A stretch of DNA of 64,000 nt, taken from the NCBI RefSeq assembly GCF_025148785.1, contig NZ_CP102271.1, positions 772,001 through 836,000 of the forward strand, given 5' to 3'. Under the pieces are notes generated by a model. It saw nothing but the letters and a program-made list of their open reading frames with translations. It was not told where the DNA came from and did not search any database. This document shows, piece after piece, positions 7,561-17,106 of this stretch; positions within the stretch are counted from its first letter, which is position 1; the number at the start of each line of letters is the position of its first letter. Both the position numbers and the translations under genes were made by a program. This DNA is from Catenibacterium mitsuokai. Lineage in GTDB: Bacteria; Bacillota_I; Bacilli_A; Erysipelotrichales; Coprobacillaceae.

Positions 7561-8957
7561 TTAAATAATCATCGTCTCTTCTAATTTGGTGTATACAAAC
7601 TTGTGTACTTCACCGTCGATATCAGAATACTGATAGATCTGTTTTCTAGTATTTTCAGGAAAGTCTAATGATATTGAATTGAAGAACGTATTTTGGGTTT
7701 CTTCTGGTAATCTCATGATATGTTCATGAAAAATTACAAAGCCGCTTTCGTTTTTCATAATTGAATAGATATATCGTGCAATTTTATTTGCGATTGCGAT
7801 ATTAGCCAGCTTATGTCTTTTCTTGTTTCCATTCTTGATTCTTTCAAACTGTTGTTTGAGAACTGGATTATGACGTCTGGCAAATTCAGCAATCATGTAA
7901 ATTGCATGTCTGAGATATCTAGAGCCTCTTTTAGAAATCTTGCCCATGGTTTCTACAGACGTTCCAGAGCGCTTGTTTCTAGGGCTTGTTCCCGAATAAG
8001 AGACAAAACAGTCTGCGTTTTTAAATCGTTTTATATCGCCAGTTTCAGCAATAACAGTTGCAGCAGTTAAAGGACCACATCCTGTAATTGTAAGAAGCAG
8101 TTTATAAGCTGGATTTAAAGAAGCAACATCTCTAATATATCTTTCAATCATTTTAAGCTGACCTTTTATGTTTTTTATGTTTTCAACGAGGTCTAGAATG
8201 ATACTTCTTCCATAAGAAGAAATATTATCATAACCAGAGTATCATGACACAAATCAAAGAGCTTATCGATCTTATCCATCGAACAGCGATGTTTCGTAGC
8301 TTCATAAACGACATTGAAGACTTCAAGTCTTGAAGCATTTATGATATCATGTGTCGTAGGATATGAAGATAAGACAGCGATAAAAGCAGCTGATTTAGGT
8401 TCGAAAACATATTGAAGTTCAGGAAATAAACAATCACATTGGGCGATGAGACGGTTGATTTCTTGAGAATAGATTTTTTGATCGATAATGTCTGTGTACT
8501 AAAGCTTTCAAATCTTGATATCCGTTTTTATTTTTAAAAACGTTGTCATTGACATATTGAACATCGGAATCAGTACCAATGATAGTTGAAATGGTTTGAG
8601 CATCTAAAGGATCAGATTTAGCAATGTTATGAGCGTTACGCCATTGATTGACAAAATCAGTATTCAAAAATTTGATGCTTTCATTATCATTGAGATTGTC
8701 TTTAATAAAGTTATAGACATTAGTAGAATAGATACCAGTAACTTCTAAAGCAAAACAGATACTGGTACAGTTATCATCGGAATAACTTCTTACAGTTTCC
8801 AAAAAAGAAGTAACTTCTGATTTAACAAATTTAAAAGATAATTTTTTCGTAAGAATTTAGGTTTAACAGATCTACGATCACTGACCTTGAGGATAGCAGC
8901 ATCTGCTTTGCCTTTAGAGGAGTCCATGCCAACATAAAGAATATAATTGTTTTCCAT
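7561..8957 (-). pseudogene. IS110/IS1111-type transposase, frameshifted
   Basis: Read on the minus strand from ATG at 8957, the protein begins MENNYILYVGMDSSKGKADA, with the first DEDD-domain Asp. It then shifts frame near 8840. The next segment holds the Glu (ALEVTGIYS) and the Asp pair (KSDPLDAQ). Frame is lost again near 8505 and near 8245. The last intact part (7561-8151) carries the Tnp_20 domain (TITGCGPLTAATVIAETGD; SYSGTSPRNKRSGTS; KRGSRYLRHAIYM). With three frame breaks the transposase is inactive. Confidence 0.88.
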
Positions 8958-8997
8958 AAATAATGACCTTCTTTCATATGTAATCGGTTTTGAATTG

Positions 8998-9017
8998 CAC
9001 CTCTAAATCAAGACAAA
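8998..9017 (+). repeat. Inverted repeat arm, IS110-like element
   Basis: Perfect 20-bp partner of 7437-7456, in the leader of the transposase gene. Confidence 0.85.
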
Positions 9018-9250
9018 CGCAACCTCGCAAATACGGAGACAAGTGTAGAAACACTGCTGCAACAAACTAATTCGGGTATAAAGTGATGTCAAGTCTAAAG
9101 GATTAAGTCTTTTTGAAGTGGACGTACATGAAGTAGCCACAGGGGGATGGAATAAAACCTTCATTCAAAACAAAACTATTATCTAGAAATTAGAATGTAC
9201 AATCAATGATGAATTTAATTAAATTCATTAACTGATTCCGTACATATTAT
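9018..9250. other. Noncoding stretch beside the decayed IS110-like element
   Basis: No gene is visible. On the minus strand it is upstream of the transposase and contains several short complementary segments (for example TGTAGAAACACTGCTGCAAC). It may be element-derived noncoding RNA sequence or a target remnant. Confidence 0.35.
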
Positions 9251-9266
9251 ACGAGGAGGATAAATC

Positions 9267-9473
9267 ATGTATAAATATGCATATGAAACTATAAGTTGTA
9301 ATCTAGAAGGCTGGGGACTAGGTGCAGGTAATGTGTATTGTGTTGATGAATATCGTTCTATTATTGAGAAAAGAGCTCTACAAGGATGGCGATATGTCGG
9401 ATATATTCCTGTAAAGCAGCGTGGAACTGGACACGTACAGGAAATGGATCTGATTTTTGAAAAGGAAGGATAA
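9267..9473 (+). CDS. DUF4177-family small protein
   Basis: A 68-residue protein (MYKYAYETISCNLEGW at the start, then EKRALQGWRYVGYIPVKQRGTG and MDLIFEKE at the end). The pattern of an opening strand, a helix ending in GW, and a closing strand fits DUF4177. GAGGAGG at 9253-9259 precedes the ATG. The function of the family is unknown. It lies alone between two IS110-family elements. Confidence 0.7.
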   Translation: MYKYAYETISCNLEGWGLGAGNVYCVDEYRSIIEKRALQGWRYVGYIPVKQRGTGHVQEMDLIFEKEG

Positions 9474-9564
9474 AGTGTGAAACAAAAATCAATCAAAACG
9501 TATAAAAAAAAGACAAACTTAAAAATTAGTTTGAATAATTTAGAAAAAATAGAATAATTGAATA

Positions 9565-10815
9565 TTATTGTTTAGTTAATTTAGAAACGTCAAAACCTGA
9601 TTTCTTAAGAAACTCAATTGCTGATTCTTCTGTTAAAACTTGTTGCTTTATAGGTGGATTAGGATTTCTAAATGATTCATAATCTGAAGGATTAAATGTC
9701 TCTCCAGTAAGAATCATATGGTATATGCTGACAAGCATCATTCTTGCAATTGCGATAATGGCTTTCTTGTGGCCTCGTCTCTTTTTGATACGAGAATACT
9801 TAATTCCAAAATAGCCCTCCTTATCTTTGATTGCTCCAAGAGCACACTGAACTAATAAAGGTTTTAAATATTGACCTGCTTTAGAAATACGAACTGATTT
9901 TTTCTTATTAGCACTTTCGTTATTTGCAGGTGCTAATCCAGCCCAACAGGTTAGTTGTTTATCTGACTCGAATTGTTTCATATCTACTCCGATTTCTGAA
10001 ATAATAAGAATTGCAGATAAAGTGCTGATACCTGGTAGTTGGGTGATGTGCATGAATTGATCGAACATTGGTGCTGCACGTTTCATCATTTCGATTTCAC
10101 AGTTATCAATATGGACTTGTAATTCTTCCATATGAGTCATTGACTCATTCATTTTAAACCTTTGATCAGTTTCGATATTGCAGTGTTTAATGGAATCTAG
10201 AATCTTATCTTTATTTTTACACAATCCATGGACACATTTCAAAATTTTCTCATCTTCAATGATATCTGACTCAAGTACTTCTTTCATGATTGCTTGTGCA
10301 GACTTTCCAAACGGATCTGAAAATACAGAACCAATACCGATGTTGGAAACTGTCATACAGTTTTGATATCGATTACGTTCAGAGGAACGCATTCCAACCA
10401 ATTTATAGCGATAGCGAGATATTTCTCGTAAAGCTCTTATTTCTTTGGGTGGTATGAAAGAAAATTTGATTAGATCATGTTTAAATAAATCACAGATCCA
10501 TTTTGAATCTTTCTTGTCAGTTTTCTTCCCTTTAATTGCTTTGACATATTTTGGATGAGTTAAGTAAATATTGATTTCATCTTCCAAGATGTTGAAAATT
10601 GGAATCCAATATTTACCAGTAGATTCCATGCATGCATCAAAGCATTTGTGATTAATGAGCCACTGTTTAAGATTCAGTAAATCAGGATTTAAAGTTGAAA
10701 ACGTTTCTTGGATGTATTCGGTAATGCGAGTTTTCTTATTAGTAATACCGATTGTAGCCACAATGATATTCTTGTGAACATCCATGCCACAGCAGATTGG
10801 TCTAACAATCTTCAT
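9565..10815 (-). CDS. IS110-family transposase, intact
   Basis: A 416-residue DEDD transposase. The N-terminal RuvC-like domain shows GMDVHKNIIVATIG (Asp), ACMESTGKYWIP (Glu) and KTDKKDSKWICDLF (two Asp). The C-terminal Tnp_20 domain shows LPGISTLSAILIISEIG and ANKKKSVRISKAGQYLK, with the catalytic Ser. AAAGGAGAG on the minus strand, about 8 bases ahead, selects the ATG at 10815 over a GTG or other codon further out at 10878. Full length and uninterrupted, so probably active. The family recombines at a target chosen by a bridge RNA made from the element's noncoding end. Confidence 0.93.
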   Translation of the reverse strand: MKIVRPICCGMDVHKNIIVATIGITNKKTRITEYIQETFSTLNPDLLNLKQWLINHKCFDACMESTGKYWIPIFNILEDEINIYLTHPKYVKAIKGKKTDKKDSKWICDLFKHDLIKFSFIPPKEIRALREISRYRYKLVGMRSSERNRYQNCMTVSNIGIGSVFSDPFGKSAQAIMKEVLESDIIEDEKILKCVHGLCKNKDKILDSIKHCNIETDQRFKMNESMTHMEELQVHIDNCEIEMMKRAAPMFDQFMHITQLPGISTLSAILIISEIGVDMKQFESDKQLTCWAGLAPANNESANKKKSVRISKAGQYLKPLLVQCALGAIKDKEGYFGIKYSRIKKRRGHKKAIIAIARMMLVSIYHMILTGETFNPSDYESFRNPNPPIKQQVLTEESAIEFLKKSGFDVSKLTKQ

Positions 10816-11095
10816 AAAAAAATCTCTCCTTTCATTGAAAGAAGAGAAGTGGCATTGACTGCTATCTAAGCTAATCACTCAGTTGATTGTACAATCATAA
10901 GTGTCCTGGCTCTAAGTCCAACTTATTTGTGCTTGAAAAGATAGCGGCGACTTATAAAAATTCAGGATATTCTATTTGAGCAGAATTGCCTACTCACCTT
11001 CACGTGCTCTGTAGTATACCACCTCTCTTTGATTATACTATTATATCGAGAGGCACACTATAGTTTTGGTGGATTTGAGTTTGATTAAATATTTG
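10816..11095 (-). ncRNA. Candidate bridge RNA region of the intact IS110 element
   Basis: About 280 noncoding bases lie upstream of the transposase. On the minus strand a TATAAT-like box (plus-strand ATTATA at about 11032) could start a transcript through this region, and several short complementary segments are visible. In IS110-type elements the bridge RNA is encoded in this position. The exact RNA ends and the guide loops cannot be set without folding and comparison with related elements. Confidence 0.4.
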
Positions 11096-11160
11096 TGTCC
11101 GCGCAACGAAGGCGCGGGGAAATGGAGAAAAAAATGCTAAAATAATTGTGATGAAAAAAC

Positions 11161-11189
11161 TTGATGTAAGAGGTTACATGAACTATACT
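11161..11189 (+). promoter_or_regulatory. Promoter of the GH20 gene
   Basis: TTGATG (11161-11166), 17-base spacer, TATACT (11184-11189). A transcript starting near 11196 would begin just before the RAT site at 11202, as in the sac and bgl systems. Confidence 0.7.
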
Positions 11190-11201
11190 CTTACTTGAGA
11201 T

Positions 11202-11228
11202 GGATTGTTACTTTAAGTAGGCAAGACC
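11202..11228 (+). promoter_or_regulatory. RAT site (ribonucleic antiterminator, BglG/SacY type)
   Basis: GGATTGTTACT at 11202-11212 and AGGCAAGACC at 11219-11228, separated by TTTAAGT, match the RAT sequences of sacB, sacPA and licS of Bacillus. Its last six bases (AAGACC, 11223-11228) are also the start of the terminator stem. Binding of a PRD-type antiterminator would therefore block termination. No such regulator gene is seen in this window. Confidence 0.85.
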
Positions 11229-11280
11229 AGACACATTTAAGCATGCGCTGCATCATGTCTTTTTGTGTTTGGTCTTTTTT
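11223..11280 (+). terminator. Conditional terminator in the GH20 leader
   Basis: AAGACCAGACACA (11223-11235) pairs with TGTGTTTGGTCTT (11264-11276), with one G-T pair, followed by T residues to 11281. It overlaps the RAT site, so the two structures exclude each other. Confidence 0.85.
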
Positions 11281-11318
11281 TATTGGAGGACAATCAATCA
11301 GAAAGGAAAGTGAAAATC

Positions 11319-14300
11319 GTGGGAAGATTAAAGAAAGTCGTAGCTGCATTATTTAGTGCGAGTATGATTATTTCTAGCTGGAGTATGACACTTGTCCATG
11401 CAGATACAATCACAAATATTGCATTAAATAAGAAAGTTACAACAAGTTATGCATGTTCTGGATTTGGTGCTGAAAAAGCAGTGGATGGCGATAAGTCATC
11501 ACGCTGGGCAACTGAATTTGGTGAACATGCTGCGACTAACCATTGGATTGATGTGGATTTAGGTGCACAGTCTACGATTTCATCTTTTAATATCCATTTT
11601 GAGAATCCTAAGGATGGCAATGCTCTTCAAAGAGTACGTAAATTCAAGATTGAAGGATCACTCAATGGTTCATCTTATGCATTGATTCATAATTCAGTAG
11701 ATAAACCAGAAGGATTTGGCGTAGATGAAGTTGTAACACTTGATACACCTGTACAGTATCGTTACGTAAGATTAACAGTAGAAAAATTACGTGATGGTGC
11801 TTATCCAAGTATTTCAGTGGCAGAGTTTGAAGTCATGGGTACTCAGGAAAAGACTGAGACACCTACGAATGTCAATTTAGCGCTAAACAAGAATGTTGTA
11901 GTAAGTGCAGAGTATCCTACACTCCCTAAGAAAAACCTCACAGATGGTAATGAAAGTACAAGATGGTCTACAGAAGGCGCTCCAGTACAGTGGTTCTATG
12001 TAGATCTAGGTAAGTCTGAGTCTTTCAACCAGTTAAAGATGGTTTGGGAAAGTAATGATGTGTATGCAGGTTCTTATAATATCTATGCTTCAGATGATCA
12101 TACAAATTGGGGTGAAGCTATTGTAAAAAGAACAGGTAACAAGAAACGTACTTCTGTAGAATACTTATCTAGTGCTAAAAAAGCACGTTATGTAAAGGTT
12201 GAAGTGACAAAGATGGAAGGGTACGACAGTGTATCATGCTGTGAATTTGAAGTACTGAATTCATCAGATAAAGCACCTCAAAACCCTACAGAAAACGTAG
12301 CATTCAATAAGCCTGCAGTGGCTTCTTCAGTTGAAGGTGGTACTTCATTTACAGCAGGTAAAGCGTTTGATGGTAATACTAAGGGAACATCACGCTGGGC
12401 ATCTGGTGTAAAGAATGCACCTCATTGGATTTATGTGGATCTTGAAGATGTATTAGATGTCAAGACTGTACGCTTAACTTGGGAAACAAGAAAAGCGACA
12501 AAGTATAGAATCCAGTATGCAACTGAATTAGACAAGTGGACAGATGCAAAGATATTTAACAGTCGTCCTGCTAATAAGACTCAGAAGATTGTCTTAGATA
12601 AAGCGGTGAAGGCACGTTATGTACGCTTGTATATTGATGCAGTGGATTCATTAGATCCAGATACAGGCATTAGCTGGAATAATATTTCTGTTTATGAAAT
12701 GGAAGTATATGGTGGAGAACCAACAGTTGATGTGAATGAAATGATGGATTCTATTACAGTGGCAGAAGTGAAGAAGGGTGATCAGAAGGTTAATGTAACT
12801 CTTCCAGAATCTGAAGATTATACAATTACATTCAATGGTGCTGATTATGAACAGCTTGTTGGTGATGATTTGACTATCTATCAGCCTTTAGTTGATACAA
12901 CTGCTACTTTATCTTTCAAAGCAACAAATAAGAAAGATAAGAATGATTATTTATTTAAAGAAATTGCAGTGAATATTCCTGGTAAATATAACGTCGAACA
13001 GGGAGATAATGCAGCCCCTATCGTATTACCAGAATTAAGAGAATGGAAAGGTCATACAGGTACATTCAACTTTAATAAGAATGGCCGTATTGTGGTGCGC
13101 AATTCTAAATTGAATGAAATGGCAAAAACATTCCAGAGTGATTTAAAGGAAATCACAGGATCTAAGTTAGATATCGTTACAAGCGGTGAAACAAAAGCAG
13201 GAGATATCGTTCTTACTCTTGTAGATAAGAAAGAAAACTTAGGTTTAGATAAGGAAGGTTATATTTTAGAAATTGGTGATACTGTATCAGTAAAAGCTGA
13301 ACAGGAAACAGGTGCTTTCTGGTCTACACGTACTATTTTACAGATCTTAAAGCTTAATATGCTCACTATGCCTAAGGGTATGACAAGAGATTATCCACTT
13401 TATTCTGTCAGAGGTCTTATTCTTGATGTAGGACGTAAGACATTTACTATGGATAATCTAACAATGTTGATGAAGGAAATGTCTTGGTATAAGTTGAATG
13501 ACTTCCAGGTACATTTAAATGATAATGTCATTCCTCTAGAGAATTACTCTAATGCAGGTAAGGACCCTATGACAGCTTATTCTGGATTCCGTCTTGAATC
13601 TGATATCAAGAAGGGCGGTAAGAACCAGGCTGATTTGACAAGTACAGATGTATTCTATACTAAGAAGGCATTTAGAAACTTCATTAAACAGTCAAGAATG
13701 TATGGGGTAAATATTGTTCCTGAAATTGATACACCAGCGCATTCTCTTGCTCTTACTAAGGTGCGTCCAGACTTACGTGCTGGTACTTATGGTCGTGACA
13801 ATGATCATTTGAACTTAGTAACTAAGTATGATGAATCAGTGGCTTTTGTACAGGAAATCTTTGGTGAATATATGAATGGTTCTGATCCAGTCTTTGATTC
13901 TAAGACAACTGTACATATTGGTGCGGATGAATATACAAAGGATCCAAATGCATATCGTCGCTTCTGTAACGATATGATTGATTATGTAGAAAACTCAGGA
14001 CGTAAAGCACGTCTATGGGGAAGTTTATCAAGTCTTAAGGGTAATGTAACTGTAAAGGCTCAGAATGTAGAAATGAACTTATGGAACTATGGCTGGGCTA
14101 ATATGGATAAGATGTACGAAGAAGGCTTTGACCTTATTAACTGTAATGATGGTAACTATTACATCGTACCAAATGCAGGGTACTACTATGACTATTTGAA
14201 TAATTCAACAGTATATAACTTACCAATCAATGAAGTGGGTGGTAAGCATATTCCTGCTGGTGATAAACAGATGCTTGGTGGTTCTTTTGCAGTATGGAAT

Positions 14301-16529
14301 GATATGACAGATTACCTCAATAATGGTATTACTGAATATGATGTTTATGATCGTATTCAGGCATCTGCTGCATTATTTGGTGCTAAGCTTTGGGGTAAAG
14401 GATCATTAACTCAGAGTCAGGCAGAAAATGCAGCGGGCTTATTAGGAGATGCACCTGGTACTAACTTTGCCTATAATGTAGAAGACAAAGATGGTGTATT
14501 TGAAGTCATCGACAATAACACTTCATATAAGGGTGTGAATGCAGATGTAGAAGATGTTGATTATAAGAAGGCTATTCATTTATTGGGTGACTCTTCATAT
14601 GTAGAAACTAAACTTCATACAACTGTAGGATTAAACAATAGCTTAAGATTCAAGGTAAAACGTACTTCATCTTCAATTGATAAAGACCAGATCCTATTTG
14701 AATCAAGCTATGGTTCTATCAAAGGTGTTCAAAAGGGCACAGGTAAAGTAGCTATCTCGAGAGAAAACTTTGATATTACTTTTGATTATTCACTTCCAGT
14801 AGGACAGTGGGTTGAAATTGAAATCAAGAACCCAGATAACGGACGTAATCGCAAGTATGCTGAATTATATGTTAATGGCAAGCTTGTAGACCGTAAGGGT
14901 GATGATGAAAAGGTTGAAGGTAACAAACTTATTGCAACTACAATGATTCCATTTGAAAGAGTGGGAAGTAAAACACATGCTTTTGTGGGCTATATTGATG
15001 ATATTGTGCTTGCAAAGAATAAGGACTATGCTTCAACGAGTGAATTAGATAACACATTATTGATCTTACATGCATTAGAAGCAGATAAGAAAGTAGATGC
15101 TTCTAAGAAGGATGCAATGAGATCATTAATCAAAGAAGGAGAGGCCCTTACTTGTCAGGCTGATCCAGATGCTGTGCGTATTGCGGATGTTGTAAAACGT
15201 ATGAAAGATTTGATTGCGACAGTGACTTATAAGAAGGCTGATTACAGCGCAATTGAAGCTATTCTTGCAAAAATTCCTAACACTGATTTGACTAAGATCT
15301 ATACAAAGGATTCTTTGGATGCTTTAGAAACAGCTAAGAACAATATTGTATATGATTTACCAAGAGGTATGCAGTCTCAGGTTGATGCGTATGCAAAAGA
15401 TTTACAGAGTGCATTAGATCGACTTGTATTATTGGATGTGGCTGATTTATATTACTATCAGGGTACGATGACAGGTACTGCTTCTTCACAGGAAACTGCA
15501 AATGAAAAAACACCTGCTTCTAATGCTTTAGATGGTAACCCAGGTACATTCTGGCATACATTATGGAATGGTGCTTCCTTACCACACTGGTATATGATTA
15601 CTATGGGTACAACTGAAAAGGTAGATGGACTTTATTATTTACCACGTAGTAATGCTGGTAACGGTACAGTGACTCAGTATAGTATCGAAGTAAGTACTGA
15701 TGGGCAGACTTTCAAGAAAGTCAAAGAAGGTACACTTCCATTAAATGCAGAAGGTAAGTTAATCAGCTTTGATGCAGTTGATGCAAAGTATGTAAGATTT
15801 AATATCTTAGCAGCTAAGGGTGGATTTGGCAGCGCAGCTGAATTCAAGATTCATTATGTGCCAGCATCTACTGGAGCAGAAGAACTTGAAGCACTTGTTA
15901 AACATGCAGAAGGATTGGATCGTACACTTTATACTAAAGAATCATTAGAAAAGTTAGATACTGCATTAGAAAAGGCAAAAGCTGTATTAAAGAAGGAAGA
16001 TGCTTCAGCAAATGAAATCAATGAAGCAAAGACAAATCTTTATAATGCGTTATTAAAGGATTTAATTGCGAAGACTCCTGTAATCAAGGAAGATGCTGAT
16101 ACTAAGGATTTAGAGGATTTAGTAGGTTCTATTGATCAGAATCAGAAGGATTATACAGAAGAAAGCTGGAATAAACTTCAGGATGCTTTAAAGAAGGCTC
16201 AGGATGTTTTAAATAAGGAAGAACCTGAGCAATCTGAAGTAGATGCAGCTTATAAGAATCTTAAAGATGCAATTGATGGATTAGAAAAGGTCAAAGATCC
16301 AGTCATTACACCGGACAAGCCATCTAAGCCAGATGAAAACAAACCTGGTGAAACAAAGCCTGGCGAATCTAAGCCAAGTGAAACAAAGCCTAGCGAATCT
16401 AAACCAAGTGAAACTAAGCCAAATAAGAAACCACAGACTAGTGATTTGACACCACTTGCAAGTGTATTCAGTTCTATCTTTGTATCATTGAGTGGTATTT
16501 ATCTTGTGATGAGAAAGAAAGAGTATTAA
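11319..16529 (+). CDS. Cell-surface GH20 beta-N-acetylhexosaminidase/lacto-N-biosidase-like, multi-domain
   Basis: A 1,736-residue surface enzyme. Order: signal peptide; three F5/8-type C (CBM32-like) domains at about 32-174, 185-314 and 325-466; GH20 N-terminal domain about 566-680; GH20 catalytic barrel about 692-1027 with HIGADE (Asp870-Glu871, the catalytic pair); LamG-like domain about 1086-1230; a helical FIVAR-like segment; a fourth F5/8C domain about 1378-1517; two FIVAR-like repeats; a KPSETKPSES-type repeat; and a PQTSD sorting motif, membrane helix and RKKEY tail. It should release N-acetylhexosamine-containing units from host glycans. The GTG at 11319 (or 11310) is used because the open frame further upstream lies inside the leader terminator. 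Confidence 0.93.
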   Translation: MGRLKKVVAALFSASMIISSWSMTLVHADTITNIALNKKVTTSYACSGFGAEKAVDGDKSSRWATEFGEHAATNHWIDVDLGAQSTISSFNIHFENPKDGNALQRVRKFKIEGSLNGSSYALIHNSVDKPEGFGVDEVVTLDTPVQYRYVRLTVEKLRDGAYPSISVAEFEVMGTQEKTETPTNVNLALNKNVVVSAEYPTLPKKNLTDGNESTRWSTEGAPVQWFYVDLGKSESFNQLKMVWESNDVYAGSYNIYASDDHTNWGEAIVKRTGNKKRTSVEYLSSAKKARYVKVEVTKMEGYDSVSCCEFEVLNSSDKAPQNPTENVAFNKPAVASSVEGGTSFTAGKAFDGNTKGTSRWASGVKNAPHWIYVDLEDVLDVKTVRLTWETRKATKYRIQYATELDKWTDAKIFNSRPANKTQKIVLDKAVKARYVRLYIDAVDSLDPDTGISWNNISVYEMEVYGGEPTVDVNEMMDSITVAEVKKGDQKVNVTLPESEDYTITFNGADYEQLVGDDLTIYQPLVDTTATLSFKATNKKDKNDYLFKEIAVNIPGKYNVEQGDNAAPIVLPELREWKGHTGTFNFNKNGRIVVRNSKLNEMAKTFQSDLKEITGSKLDIVTSGETKAGDIVLTLVDKKENLGLDKEGYILEIGDTVSVKAEQETGAFWSTRTILQILKLNMLTMPKGMTRDYPLYSVRGLILDVGRKTFTMDNLTMLMKEMSWYKLNDFQVHLNDNVIPLENYSNAGKDPMTAYSGFRLESDIKKGGKNQADLTSTDVFYTKKAFRNFIKQSRMYGVNIVPEIDTPAHSLALTKVRPDLRAGTYGRDNDHLNLVTKYDESVAFVQEIFGEYMNGSDPVFDSKTTVHIGADEYTKDPNAYRRFCNDMIDYVENSGRKARLWGSLSSLKGNVTVKAQNVEMNLWNYGWANMDKMYEEGFDLINCNDGNYYIVPNAGYYYDYLNNSTVYNLPINEVGGKHIPAGDKQMLGGSFAVWNDMTDYLNNGITEYDVYDRIQASAALFGAKLWGKGSLTQSQAENAAGLLGDAPGTNFAYNVEDKDGVFEVIDNNTSYKGVNADVEDVDYKKAIHLLGDSSYVETKLHTTVGLNNSLRFKVKRTSSSIDKDQILFESSYGSIKGVQKGTGKVAISRENFDITFDYSLPVGQWVEIEIKNPDNGRNRKYAELYVNGKLVDRKGDDEKVEGNKLIATTMIPFERVGSKTHAFVGYIDDIVLAKNKDYASTSELDNTLLILHALEADKKVDASKKDAMRSLIKEGEALTCQADPDAVRIADVVKRMKDLIATVTYKKADYSAIEAILAKIPNTDLTKIYTKDSLDALETAKNNIVYDLPRGMQSQVDAYAKDLQSALDRLVLLDVADLYYYQGTMTGTASSQETANEKTPASNALDGNPGTFWHTLWNGASLPHWYMITMGTTEKVDGLYYLPRSNAGNGTVTQYSIEVSTDGQTFKKVKEGTLPLNAEGKLISFDAVDAKYVRFNILAAKGGFGSAAEFKIHYVPASTGAEELEALVKHAEGLDRTLYTKESLEKLDTALEKAKAVLKKEDASANEINEAKTNLYNALLKDLIAKTPVIKEDADTKDLEDLVGSIDQNQKDYTEESWNKLQDALKKAQDVLNKEEPEQSEVDAAYKNLKDAIDGLEKVKDPVITPDKPSKPDENKPGETKPGESKPSETKPSESKPSETKPNKKPQTSDLTPLASVFSSIFVSLSGIYLVMRKKEY

Positions 16530-16536
16530 GAGTTAG

Positions 16537-16565
16537 AAAGGACTTTAAATGAAGTCCTTTTCTTT
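16537..16565 (+). terminator. Terminator after the GH20 gene
   Basis: AAAGGACTT (16537-16545), loop TAAATG, AAGTCCTTT (16552-16560) and a T-rich tail. Confidence 0.85.
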
Positions 16566-16649
16566 ATGAAAAATACATATAAAAAACACACAGAGTCCAT
16601 AACAATTACATATCTAAACACTATACTAGTTACTATTGAGGTGATAGAA

Positions 16650-16709
16650 ATGGAATATTTATTTATTTTTTTAGAAAGCTTTTTTCAGACATCAAATGAA
16701 GAAGACTAG
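16650..16709 (+). CDS. Possible 19-residue microprotein
   Basis: MEYLFIFLESFFQTSNEED, with GAGGTGATAGAA as a good ribosome binding site directly upstream. It ends 15 bases before the next start. It could be a leader peptide or a real hydrophobic microprotein. Only the start signal and the position support it. Confidence 0.3.
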   Translation: MEYLFIFLESFFQTSNEED

Positions 16710-16723
16710 AATTGAGGCAGTTT

Positions 16724-17017
16724 ATGGGAATCGTATTTGTTTGTCTTGTTATAGTAGGTATGATCTGTATTGTTGACGCCAATACAATTATATGCTGGTT
16801 CAAGAATAATCGTGCACTAGTCCATATAATAGGGGCAAGTATACTTACAAAAGAAGTGAATGAAAATAAGTATTATGTCTGTTTTGGATTAGAAGATGGC
16901 AGAATAAAAAGATTACTTGTTGATTATTATGTCTATTTATCTCTTACAGAAGGAGAAAAAGGCATATTGACTTATCAAGGAACAAGATTTATTAGATATG
17001 AAAGAGGTGGAGAATAA
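16724..17017 (+). CDS. DUF2500-like small membrane protein
   Basis: A 97-residue protein with one N-terminal membrane helix (GIVFVCLVIVGMICIVDA) and a small beta-rich domain (YYVCFGLEDGRIKRLLVD, SLTEGEKGILTYQGTRFIRYE). The pattern 'V...LSEGEKGxLTYQGTRFxxFER' is the DUF2500 signature. GAGG at 16714-16717 favours the ATG at 16724 over the TTG at 16712. The role of the family is unknown. Confidence 0.72.
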   Translation: MGIVFVCLVIVGMICIVDANTIICWFKNNRALVHIIGASILTKEVNENKYYVCFGLEDGRIKRLLVDYYVYLSLTEGEKGILTYQGTRFIRYERGGE

Positions 17018-17037
17018 TATTTTCTTCATCTCTTTTA

Positions 17038-17066
17038 TTGACGAAAATAAATTTAAGTGATATTTT
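17038..17066 (+). promoter_or_regulatory. Probable promoter of rpiA
   Basis: TTGACG (17038-17043), 17-base spacer, TATTTT (17061-17066). Confidence 0.45.
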
Positions 17067-17106
17067 GCTTATGTAAGATAATTTCATAGATGGGAGATGG
17101 GTGAAA

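Larger units (their letters stand above)
7437..9017 (-). mobile_element. Decayed IS110-family element bounded by a 20-bp inverted repeat
   Basis: TTTGTCTTGATTTAGAGGTG at 7437-7456 is an exact reverse complement of 8998-9017. The 1,581-bp interval contains a single minus-strand transposase gene broken by frameshifts. Inverted repeats are typical of the IS1111 subgroup of IS110. Noncoding space is 104 bases after the gene (7457-7560) and 40 bases before it. Confidence 0.75.

Noticed and set aside
11099-11117. GC-rich hairpin as a terminator
   Set aside because: No T tract follows. It is noted only as a possible IS110 boundary feature.
11265-11318. Extended N-terminus of the GH20 protein
   Set aside because: The extension is read through the leader terminator, has no ribosome binding site, and would precede the signal peptide. 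The GTG at 11319 or 11310 is more likely.
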